Shown here: positions 1 through 5,055 of the stretch, one piece after another | How positions within the stretch are numbered: position 1 is the first letter of the stretch | Layout: the number at the start of each line of letters is the position of its first letter | NCBI GenBank assembly: GCA_018399855.1 | Contig: JAGYNX010000163.1 | Location: 1-5,065, forward strand | Source of the DNA: Spirochaetota bacterium | GTDB lineage: Bacteria; Spirochaetota; UBA4802; UB4802 | Direction: 5' to 3' | DNA length: 5,065 nucleotides | Made by a program: the position numbers and the translations under genes | The notes under the pieces: generated by a model | What the model was told of the DNA's origin: nothing | Seen by the model: only the letters and a program-made list of their open reading frames with translations | Database searches by the model: none

Positions 1-752
1 CTCATGGCCGCCCGTGAACCCGCCTCTGACCGGTTGGCCTTAATGGCGATGATGGGCTTATCGATCTTCGAAGCAACCTCTACCAGTCTTTCCCCGTTTT
101 GTATGCTCTCCAGGTACATGCCGATCACCTGGGTTTCGGGGTCAGAGCCCAGGTATTCCAGCATGTCGCATTCGTCCACGTTCAGCTTATTGCCGATACT
201 GACAAACCGTGCCATACCCATGTTCTCATCCCGCATCATGTTCCACAGCACCAGGAAAAAACCACCGCTCTGGGATATAAGTGAAAACCCCCCACGCTTC
301 ATTTTTTGATGGGGGACAAAAGGCAGGCACACCCCGCTCACCGCGTCGGCAACCGACAGGCCGTTTGGTCCGAGAAATCGTATGTTGTGCTGCCGGGCTA
401 TTGACTTCACCTCTTCGGCCAGTGACGCGCCTGATTCTCCGGATTCGTTAAATCCGCCGGAAAGTATGGCCACCCTCTTAATGCCGAATTTACCGCATTC
501 CTCAAGTACCACTGGAACATACTTCGCGGGTATAAGCAGAACCGCCAGGTCAGGTATCTCCGGCAGATCACGTATCCCTTCGAATACCGGTATACCCTGT
601 ACCGTCTGTCCACCGTAGCCGGGGGTCACCCCGTATATTTTTCCATTGTATCCCCATCGCTGGGTATTATCCAGGATGTAACGGGGAATGCTTTTTTTCT
701 TTTCTGTTACGCCAATTATGGCTATCGATTGCGGGTTAAAGAACTTTTCCAT
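1..752 (-). CDS. Acyl-CoA synthetase (NDP-forming), CoA-binding N-terminal part, cut by the window edge
   Basis: This reading frame stays open from an ATG at 752 to the window edge, giving 250 residues and no stop. It resembles the alpha part of the ADP/NDP-forming acetyl- and acyl-CoA synthetases, a family related to succinyl-CoA synthetase that interconverts acyl-CoA and free acid with ATP or ADP in the cytoplasm. Residues about 4-132 form a Rossmann-type CoA-binding domain: the start reads NPQSIAIIGVTE, then SGGFNESG at 99-106 and LGPNG at 127-131. Residues from about 150 begin the succinyl-CoA-ligase-like domain, with SLISQSGG at 157-164, SIGNKLNVDE at 185-194 and a GSDPETQVIGMYLES stretch at 202-216. 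The sequence ends at RSEAGSRAAM; in relatives the SHTG segment with the phosphorylated histidine follows here, so it lies outside the window. Whether an ATP-grasp domain is fused or is a separate subunit cannot be seen. The start is supported by AAAGGAGA with 7 bases between AGGAG and the ATG. Substrate is unknown. The divergent TetR gene and the operators upstream suggest ligand-controlled expression. Confidence 0.9.
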   Translation of the reverse strand, partial: MEKFFNPQSIAIIGVTEKKKSIPRYILDNTQRWGYNGKIYGVTPGYGGQTVQGIPVFEGIRDLPEIPDLAVLLIPAKYVPVVLEECGKFGIKRVAILSGGFNESGESGASLAEEVKSIARQHNIRFLGPNGLSVADAVSGVCLPFVPHQKMKRGGFSLISQSGGFFLVLWNMMRDENMGMARFVSIGNKLNVDECDMLEYLGSDPETQVIGMYLESIQNGERLVEVASKIDKPIIAIKANRSEAGSRAAM

Positions 753-780
753 TGCAGGTCTCCTTTAACAGTTGATCACC

Positions 781-801
781 GGTTAGTGAAATTTACTAAC
801 C
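781..801. promoter_or_regulatory. Operator palindrome copy 1 (TetR-type site)
   Basis: A 21-bp inverted repeat centred on base 791, with arms GGTTAGTGAA and TTTACTAACC around a single A and one mismatched pair (788/794). It lies 29 bp upstream of the synthetase start codon, in its probable 5' leader. It shares its half-site with the two palindromes at 846-866 and 878-898. Size and symmetry fit a TetR-family dimer; the adjacent tetR-like gene is the natural candidate to bind it (inference). Confidence 0.75.
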
Positions 802-815
802 ATAAATTACAAAAA

Positions 816-873
816 AATATATGACATATGTTGTATTACATAACAAGTTAGTGAAATTCACTAACCGGGTCAA
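816..873 (-). promoter_or_regulatory. Candidate promoter region of the acyl-CoA synthetase gene
   Basis: Two sigma-70-like readings overlap here on the minus strand. One has TTGACC (868-873) and TAACTT (845-850) with a 17-base spacer; the middle operator palindrome then fills the space between -35 and -10. The other has TTGTTA (841-846) and TATATT (816-821) with a long 19-base spacer; its -35 box then abuts the middle operator, and the 781-801 operator lies just downstream of the start point. In both readings a bound repressor would block RNA polymerase. The choice between them is by eye only. Confidence 0.4.
846..866. promoter_or_regulatory. Operator palindrome copy 2 (perfect core)
   Basis: Bases 847-865 form a perfect palindrome: GTTAGTGAA, a central A at 856, then TTCACTAAC. 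It is the most symmetric of the three copies, so probably the strongest site. It overlaps the candidate synthetase promoter, fitting repression by occlusion. Its centre lies 65 bp from copy 1 and 32 bp from copy 3. Confidence 0.8.
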
Positions 874-877
874 GTAA

Positions 878-898
878 ATTTAGTTAATTTTACTAACC
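878..898. promoter_or_regulatory. Operator palindrome copy 3 (degenerate)
   Basis: The same pattern centred on base 888. The right arm TTTTACTAACC matches copy 1 well, while the left arm (ATTTAGTTAA) has lost the outer GG. Seven of the ten arm pairs still match. It lies about 15 bp upstream of the -35 box proposed for the tetR gene and may serve autoregulation. Its centre is 32 bp (about three helical turns) from copy 2, which would place the two dimers on the same face of the DNA. Confidence 0.6.
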
Positions 899-913
899 AT
901 TTTCAAAAAAACC

Positions 914-942
914 TTGTCTTTTCAATTCAATCCACGTATACA
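914..942 (+). promoter_or_regulatory. Candidate promoter of the tetR-family gene
   Basis: TTGTCT (914-919) is followed after 17 bases by TATACA (937-942), a plausible sigma-70 pair pointing toward the regulator gene. Transcription would begin near 949, leaving a leader of about 30 bases with AGGAG at 963-967. The site lies just downstream of operator copy 3. Both hexamers are imperfect (TACACT at 939-944 with a 19-base spacer is an alternative -10), so the support is moderate. Confidence 0.45.
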
Positions 943-978
943 CTGAATATATTTCTTAAAACAGGAGTTTGCCTGGAA

Positions 979-1590
979 ATGAAAAAAGAAGAAATACAGA
1001 GGACGCAACCACCGGGCCGTACCAAGATACTCAATGCAATGCGCACGCTGCTTGAAACAAAGGACTTCAGCTCCATCAAGATCGCCGAGCTTGCCCAGAC
1101 GGCAGGGGTCACCGAGCCCCTCATATACAAGTATTTCAGGGACAAGCGTGACGTCCTTCATGTTCTTCTCCAGGATTACCTGGAAACAAAGTTCGTGGCT
1201 GCCATCTACGAGTTAAGCGACATTCATGGTTCACTGAACAAGCTGGAACATTTCATCCAAAGCTATATCAACGCCTATAACGAGGACAGGGTCATCGCCC
1301 GGGTGGTACTGCTGGAAGTAAGCAACTCATACGACTACTATGAAAGCCAGTCCTACATGATATTAAAAAAATACGGGGATCTTATTCTCACCATCATCAG
1401 GGAAGGGATTGACAAAGGGGTCATTCGTAACGACATGGATCCCCTCCTGCTACGAAATCTTTTATTCGGCGGCATGGACCGGGCCTGCCTGCACCCCATC
1501 GTGTTTAACAAGCCCATTGATGTGGGATCACTCAGCAGGGACATCAGCAGGCTTATCTTTGATGCCATCACCCCGGCTCACCCGGAATGA
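979..1590 (+). CDS. TetR/AcrR-family transcriptional regulator
   Basis: A 203-residue protein of normal TetR length. The N-terminal DNA-binding domain covers about residues 14-60: a first helix TKILNAMRTLLETKDF, then the helix-turn-helix IAELAQTAGVTEPLIYKYF at 35-53, which matches the family pattern IA..AGVs...iY.yF, and the helix-4 start RDKRDVL. The remaining all-helical part is the variable ligand-binding and dimerisation domain; GIDKGVIRNDMDPLLLRNLLFGGMDRA at about 143-169 is typical of C-terminal domains of the fatty-acid/acyl-CoA-responsive TetR groups, although ligand cannot be read from sequence. The ATG at 979 has AGGAG at 963-967, 11 bases away, a somewhat long spacing; the next in-frame ATG (residue 21) would cut into helix 1, so 979 is preferred. 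It is divergent from the acyl-CoA synthetase gene and separated from it by three palindromes, the classic layout of a local repressor that also controls itself. Its 3' end overlaps the convergent helicase gene by 13 bp. Confidence 0.93.
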   Translation: MKKEEIQRTQPPGRTKILNAMRTLLETKDFSSIKIAELAQTAGVTEPLIYKYFRDKRDVLHVLLQDYLETKFVAAIYELSDIHGSLNKLEHFIQSYINAYNEDRVIARVVLLEVSNSYDYYESQSYMILKKYGDLILTIIREGIDKGVIRNDMDPLLLRNLLFGGMDRACLHPIVFNKPIDVGSLSRDISRLIFDAITPAHPE

Positions 1591-3203
1591 GTAATTGATT
1601 TTTTTTTCTTACCTTTCTGGGATTTTGATACCGGCGCTTTTGCTCTTTTGATATGTGGTTTTTTTGTGTCTTTGCGATCCTGAAAAGCCTTCAGTATCTT
1701 TTCAGCATCTTCAAAGGGTACTGTAATAAACGAAAATCCGTGCATTACCTGTACTTCACTTATTTTACTGGAACTGATACCTGTTTCATCTTTAATGAGC
1801 TTAATGAGTTTTCGCGGTGTCAGGCCATCCCTGTTACCAAAAGAAACAAAAAGTCTCGTTTTACCTTTCTTATTAACAGAAGCACCGCCAATCTTCTGGT
1901 ACCTTGCCTCGCTTAACTCTTCTTCCAGGGAATACTTCAAAATAGCGGCTACCACGTCAACCGGATCAGCATCGGAAAGCATCTGGGTGGCTGCCTTCAT
2001 GTAATCGACGTGCCCGCCAGAACTGATAATTTCATCCAATTCCGCTTTTATCCTGGATTTCTTTATTTTTAATATATCAGATACCCTCGGCAGGGTTTCC
2101 TTCCGAATAGTAGTTTTTGTAATCCTGGTTATGTTCATCAATTTCCGGTATTCGTCGGAACTGATAAAGGTTATGGCAATACCCTTTTTCCCTGCCCTTC
2201 CCGTTCTGCCAATACGATGGATGTAGGATTCAGGATCCTGCGGCAGCGCGTAATTAATTACATGGGTAAGATTCTCTACGTCAATGCCACGGGCGGCAAC
2301 ATCTGTGGCAACCAGCATTCTAATTCTTTGTTTCTTGAATTTGTCCAGTACGCGTTCTCGCAAATTCTGAGATATATCCCCATGAATACCATCGGCGGCA
2401 TACCCACGGTCAATCAGTTTATTGGTAAGCTCATCAACCGATACCTTGGTGCGACAGAATATCAACCCGTAGAATTCACTTTCAATATCAATGATCCGGC
2501 AAAGTGCTTCAAATTTATCTGCATTTGCAGTTTCAAAATATATCTGGTCAGTCAGGTCGGCGGTAAGCTGGCCCTTTTTAGTTGTAATGATTTCATAATT
2601 CCGCATATACTTTTTTGCGATATTTTTTATGCGATCCGGCATAGTCGCCGAAAAAAGCAGGGTTCGCCTGTCACTGTTGGTGTATTTAAGTATATCTTCA
2701 ACATCATCAATAAACCCCATGTTCAGCATCTCGTCAGCTTCATCAAGTACCACGTGGGACACGTTTTCAAGCTTCAAGCTTTTCCTTTTTATATGATCAT
2801 ACACCCTTCCCGGCGTACCCACCACTATATCAACACCGGCATTTAACCTGCGAAGCTGATCGGGCATCGATTGTCCCCCGTAAATCGGAAGAATCTGAAC
2901 TTTTTGTTTTCCCTTGAATGAATTGATCTCTTCAGCAACCTGTATTGCCAGTTCCCTGGTGGGAACAAGTATAAGTGCCTGTACCGATAAGGCATTTTTC
3001 TGCATTTTTTCCAGCAGGGGTAGGCCGAATGCTGCTGTTTTCCCTGTTCCGGTCTGTGCCTGTCCTATCACGTCCACATCTGAATTCAGAAGAAGGGGTA
3101 TAATCTTCGTCTGTATTTCTGTAGGTTCTTCAAACCCTTTTTTTTGCACTTCTTTAAGGATTGATTCGGATAGTCCGAGTTCTTGAAATTTTTGTAGATC
3201 CAT
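1578..3203 (-). CDS. deaD: DEAD-box ATP-dependent RNA helicase, DeaD/CsdA type, with DbpA-like RNA-binding domain
   Basis: A complete 541-residue cytoplasmic RNA helicase that uses ATP to unwind or remodel short RNA duplexes, typically in ribosome assembly and mRNA turnover, especially in the cold. All core motifs are present: Q motif around F6-Q31, motif I AQTGTGKT (49-56), Ia PTRELA (81-86), Ib TPGR (130-133), II DEAD (154-157), III SAT (185-187), IV IFCRT (248-252), V ATDVAARGIDV (299-309) and VI HRIGRTGR (329-336). Residues about 365-445 are a helical linker in the place of the CsdA dimerisation region. Residues about 449-507 (RLFVSFGNRDGLTPRKL to the SFITVPFEDAEKIL stretch) match the DbpA RNA-binding domain, and 510-541 is a Lys-rich tail. 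DbpA itself lacks the long linker, so DeaD/CsdA fits better. The ATG at 3203 has AGGA at 3211-3214 with 7 bases between. A 182-bp AT-rich leader lies upstream with -10-like TATAAA (3265-3270) and TATAGT (3270-3275) on the minus strand, but no convincing -35. No terminator follows its stop, which lies inside the tetR gene. Confidence 0.96.
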   Translation of the reverse strand: MDLQKFQELGLSESILKEVQKKGFEEPTEIQTKIIPLLLNSDVDVIGQAQTGTGKTAAFGLPLLEKMQKNALSVQALILVPTRELAIQVAEEINSFKGKQKVQILPIYGGQSMPDQLRRLNAGVDIVVGTPGRVYDHIKRKSLKLENVSHVVLDEADEMLNMGFIDDVEDILKYTNSDRRTLLFSATMPDRIKNIAKKYMRNYEIITTKKGQLTADLTDQIYFETANADKFEALCRIIDIESEFYGLIFCRTKVSVDELTNKLIDRGYAADGIHGDISQNLRERVLDKFKKQRIRMLVATDVAARGIDVENLTHVINYALPQDPESYIHRIGRTGRAGKKGIAITFISSDEYRKLMNITRITKTTIRKETLPRVSDILKIKKSRIKAELDEIISSGGHVDYMKAATQMLSDADPVDVVAAILKYSLEEELSEARYQKIGGASVNKKGKTRLFVSFGNRDGLTPRKLIKLIKDETGISSSKISEVQVMHGFSFITVPFEDAEKILKAFQDRKDTKKPHIKRAKAPVSKSQKGKKKKSITHSG

Positions 3204-3385
3204 TATTTTTTCCTGAATTGTATTTGGAGCTATAAGTGAACAGGGGTTATTACACTACAACGGGTTTATACTATACTTTTTTACAGTTCAGTTTATCCGT
3301 AGATTTCAATTGTAACTCACGAAACAATGGAGAGAGGGTAACCTTTATCAATTTAGCTCTTTATGAGGATACTACCAGTATAGCA

Positions 3386-3589
3386 TTACATGTCAGTTTT
3401 ATCTTGATTTTCTGTGTTTTCTTCATTTTCTGCATTTTCTTCAATTTCATTGCCATCGTTTACTGTTTCAGAAGTTTCATCAGTAACATCAACATTTTTG
3501 TTGATCTTTCTCTGCAGTTTCTCTTCCCGCTTTTTCTTCTTGGCAATATCTTTCTGACGTTTTTCATACTTATAGTTTTTTTTGGCCAA
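3386..3589 (-). CDS. Small charged protein (basic N-terminal half, acidic C-terminal half), function unknown
   Basis: A 67-residue soluble protein with split charge. Residues 1-31 hold about fourteen Lys/Arg (MAKKNYKYEKRQKDIAKKKK and on), probably helical and suited to nucleic-acid or ribosome contact. Residues 33-67 are rich in Glu, Asp, Asn and Thr and probably disordered. There is no signal peptide or membrane segment. Short proteins starting in a similar way (a Lys-rich KYEKRQK-like run) occur as uncharacterised conserved proteins in several bacteria, as far as I recall; I know of no assigned function. The start is TTG at 3587-3589, chosen because AAGGA (3597-3601) precedes it by 7 bases and no ATG exists in this frame after the upstream TAA at 3620-3622. 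The gene lies between an RRM protein gene and an RNA helicase gene on the same strand, so a role in RNA handling is a reasonable guess, no more. The low-complexity tail is the least certain part; coding is supported by the intact frame, SD and context. Confidence 0.7.
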   Translation of the reverse strand: MAKKNYKYEKRQKDIAKKKKREEKLQRKINKNVDVTDETSETVNDGNEIEENAENEENTENQDKTDM

Positions 3590-3596
3590 TTTTCCA

Positions 3597-3601
3597 TCCT
3601 T
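3597..3601 (-). promoter_or_regulatory. Ribosome binding site fixing the TTG start of the small charged protein
   Basis: Minus-strand AAGGA ends 7 bases before the TTG at 3587-3589, ideal spacing. The nearby out-of-frame ATG (3595-3597) shares a base with this same AAGGA and so cannot use it. This decides in favour of TTG. Confidence 0.6.
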
Positions 3602-3628
3602 AGCTGTCAGCTTTGCTTTTTAAACTGA

Positions 3629-3665
3629 TTCCGTCCCAAAACCGGGATAAGCCTTCGGGACGGAA
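3629..3665 (-). other. Stem-loop between the RRM gene and the small-protein gene
   Basis: Bases 3629-3637 (TTCCGTCCC) pair with 3657-3665 (GGGACGGAA) over nine base pairs, enclosing a 19-base loop that contains shorter GGC/CCGG-type pairings. It begins about 24 bases after the stop codon of the RRM gene. No run of U follows on either strand, so it is not a standard intrinsic terminator. It could protect the RRM mRNA 3' end, be a processing site, or attenuate readthrough into the small gene. Confidence 0.5.
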
Positions 3666-3689
3666 AGAAAAATAAACAAAATTCAGCTC

Positions 3690-3962
3690 TTAATATCTTT
3701 CTCTTCTACGCGGTCTATCTTCCTTGGGTTTTGCTACGTTTACTTTAATGTTTCTACCGTCGATCTCTTTCCCATCCAGTTCCTTGATTGCTTCATCACC
3801 TTCTGCCTGGTTGGGCATTTCAACAAATCCGAAACCTTTTGATCGGCCTGTGTCCCTGTCAGTAATTATTTTAGCTTCTGAGACGGTGCCGAATTCCTGG
3901 AACATTTTTTCCAGGTCTTCATCTGTCATATTATACGACAGATTACCAACATAAATATTCAT
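3690..3962 (-). CDS. Single-RRM RNA-binding protein (glycine-poor, cold-inducible type)
   Basis: A 90-residue protein made almost wholly of one RNA recognition motif. It binds single-stranded RNA in the cytoplasm; bacterial members of this family are often cold-induced and may act as RNA chaperones (family knowledge). Counting from the MNIYVGNL start, RNP2 is IYVGNL (residues 3-8) and RNP1 is KGFGFVEM (42-49), both with the aromatic residues used for base stacking. Alpha helix 1 is DEDLEKMFQEFG and the fold closes with GRNIKVNVAKP. A short basic tail, KEDRPRRRERY, follows. An in-frame ATG at 3977 would add MEKKK, but it lacks a good SD. The ATG at 3962 has GGAG at 3972-3975 with 9 bases between, and most relatives begin MNIYVGNL, so 3962 is preferred. 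The gene lies upstream of the small charged protein and the DEAD-box helicase on the same strand, forming an RNA-handling group. Candidate promoter elements lie in the 4003-4038 region. Confidence 0.93.
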   Translation of the reverse strand: MNIYVGNLSYNMTDEDLEKMFQEFGTVSEAKIITDRDTGRSKGFGFVEMPNQAEGDEAIKELDGKEIDGRNIKVNVAKPKEDRPRRRERY

Positions 3963-3971
3963 CTTCTTTTT

Positions 3972-3975
3972 CTCC
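3972..3975 (-). promoter_or_regulatory. Ribosome binding site supporting the internal ATG of the RRM gene
   Basis: Minus-strand GGAG, immediately inside the longer possible reading frame, stands 9 bases before the ATG at 3960-3962. The upstream ATG at 3975-3977 has only GAAG-like sequence in front. This favours the 90-residue form over the 95-residue form. Confidence 0.55.
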
Positions 3976-4002
3976 ATAACTTCACATTGAATAAACCAAC
4001 TG

Positions 4003-4038
4003 TTTATAACTGTTCACACAGAAAGGTTGTCCTGTCAA
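4003..4038 (-). promoter_or_regulatory. Possible promoter elements upstream of the RRM gene
   Basis: On the minus strand a perfect TTGACA (4033-4038) and a good TATAAA (4003-4008) are present, but 24 bases apart, too far for one normal sigma-70 promoter. TATAAA may instead pair with AGGACA (4028-4033, 19-base spacer). The TATAAA lies between two AACAGTT direct repeats (3998-4004 and 4008-4014) spaced ten bases apart, one helical turn. A promoter in this gap is likely given the long distance from the preceding gene, but the exact boxes are uncertain. Confidence 0.35.
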
Positions 4039-4056
4039 GGAGTAATAATTTCTGTG
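4017..4056 (-). other. Stem-loop just after the symporter stop codon
   Basis: CACAGAAA (4017-4024) and TTTCTGTG (4049-4056) form an eight-pair stem with a 24-base loop; the loop holds a small CCT/AGG pairing. On the minus strand it starts about nine bases after the symporter TAG. No U-tract follows, so it is at best a weak or factor-assisted terminator. It overlaps the TTGACA hexamer proposed for the RRM gene, so the pairing may instead be incidental. Confidence 0.35.
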
Positions 4057-4065
4057 CGTGAGAAG

Positions 4066-5055
4066 CTAGCCTGTAACTTCATCTTCGGCAGAGAGTTCCA
4101 TCTCCCATTCCGGTTCACCTTCAACCGGAAGAAATTTCTTATAGAACCATATTGACACAAAACCCGCCACATACATCAATAATCCAAACATGGCTGATGT
4201 GACAAACATGGAGCTGTAAAAATCCCCCATGTAATCCTGGATAAGCAACGCCAGTGCCATGGCAAGAGATGCATTACGAAGTCCTGTTTCAAGAGATACT
4301 GCCCTCACCTGGTAATTGCTGATTTTCAATAATTTCGGAATAAAAACACCTACCAGCATTCCCAACAGTGTAAGCATAAAGACCATGCTATAGAACTTGA
4401 AACCATAACGCTCTGTATCTGAAAATACCTCTATATTACTGAGTATACCCGCGATTATAAGAAACAGCAGTGCGACGATACCCAGCAAAGAAAAAACAGG
4501 TGTTGCCTTGTTGGCTAATTTCGGGGCGCGGGCCTGTACAGTCATACCAACAGCCAGTGGTATTATAACAAGAATTATAATCGTCTGCACAATAAGCGCG
4601 ACAGGTATGGTCACTTCCGGAACATTAGCACAGTACAATGCCAGGAGAAAGGGAGTGAAAAATAACGATAATACTGTTGAAAATGACGTAAGGGATATTG
4701 AAAGTGCAAGATCCCCTTTCGCGTAATACGTCATCAGGTTCGAAGTTACTCCACCCGGACTTGCCGATATGAGAACCATACCCACAAAAATAAATGGAAA
4801 TGATTCATAAAAGCCCAGAATTCTTCCCAATCCAACAGCAACAAGCGGCATTACGATCCACTGTAAAGAAGCTCCCGTAATGATCCCCCTTGGTTTTTGA
4901 AAAACCCGTTTAAAGTCGTCAACCGTCAGGGTAAGCCCCATCCCAACCATTACGAAAAAGAGCATTAATACTATTGAGATTTTAAAGATTCGATCCAGCT
5001 TTGTTCGTAACGGTTTCTGATCTAATCGTGCGAAATTGTATTCTTTTCCCTCCAT
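4066..5055 (-). CDS. Bile acid:sodium symporter (SBF/BASS) family transporter
   Basis: A complete 329-residue inner-membrane protein of the SBF family (bile acid:Na+ symporter superfamily), which imports organic anions with Na+. About nine to ten hydrophobic segments run from residue 26 to about 305, including ISIVLMLFFVMVGMGL at 26-41 and IVQTIIILVIIPLAVG at 155-170. The two crossed-helix motifs are clear: SPGGVTSN (99-106), followed by LALSISLTSFST, and ETGLRNASLAMALA (256-269). By eye, against the bacterial ASBT from Neisseria, the Na1 ligands are kept (S105, N106, S119, T123, E256) and Q65 is kept for Na2, but the Na2 Gln of the E-x-G-x-Q motif is Arg260. The C-terminal 19 residues are acidic and cytoplasmic or periplasmic. 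The ATG at 5055 is preceded by AAAAGGTGA, a good match to the 16S tail. Bacterial members often carry substrates other than bile acids (such as pantoate or other organic acids), so substrate is not assigned. Its upstream region is outside the window; functional link to the RNA genes downstream is not evident. Confidence 0.93.
   Translation of the reverse strand: MEGKEYNFARLDQKPLRTKLDRIFKISIVLMLFFVMVGMGLTLTVDDFKRVFQKPRGIITGASLQWIVMPLVAVGLGRILGFYESFPFIFVGMVLISASPGGVTSNLMTYYAKGDLALSISLTSFSTVLSLFFTPFLLALYCANVPEVTIPVALIVQTIIILVIIPLAVGMTVQARAPKLANKATPVFSLLGIVALLFLIIAGILSNIEVFSDTERYGFKFYSMVFMLTLLGMLVGVFIPKLLKISNYQVRAVSLETGLRNASLAMALALLIQDYMGDFYSSMFVTSAMFGLLMYVAGFVSIWFYKKFLPVEGEPEWEMELSAEDEVTG

Noticed and set aside
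4..618. Plus-strand open frames across 4-309 and 382-618.
   Set aside because: They are antisense to a continuous acyl-CoA synthetase frame with clear family motifs.
808..835. A loose inverted repeat TACAA/TTGTA with an inner ACATATGT palindrome between operator copies 1 and 2.
   Set aside because: The sequence is very AT-rich, the arms are short, and it does not share the GGTTAGTGAA half-site; such pairings are expected by chance here.
2217..2846. A 209-codon open frame on the plus strand inside the helicase gene.
   Set aside because: It lies wholly antisense to a helicase with every motif intact, has no recognisable domain, no good start signal, and a composition that mirrors the opposite strand.
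3204..3385. A cold-shock-type structured leader or riboswitch upstream of the helicase.
   Set aside because: The 182-bp gap has only a weak ATACT/AGTAT hairpin and -10-like boxes; no known riboswitch core or cold-box motif could be recognised.
3386..3597. A possible programmed -1 frameshift at the eight-A run (3576-3583) joining an ATG at 3597 to the small-protein frame.
   Set aside because: The heptamer A AAA AAA is slippery, but the upstream ATG has no free Shine-Dalgarno (AAGGA overlaps it), while the TTG in the direct frame has AAGGA at ideal spacing. No stimulatory structure was seen.
3236..3628. A 130-codon Phe/Ile-rich plus-strand frame that looks like a membrane protein.
   Set aside because: Its hydrophobic look is the complement of the Lys/Glu-rich codons of the small minus-strand gene; its first third runs through the AT-rich helicase leader, with no plausible SD.
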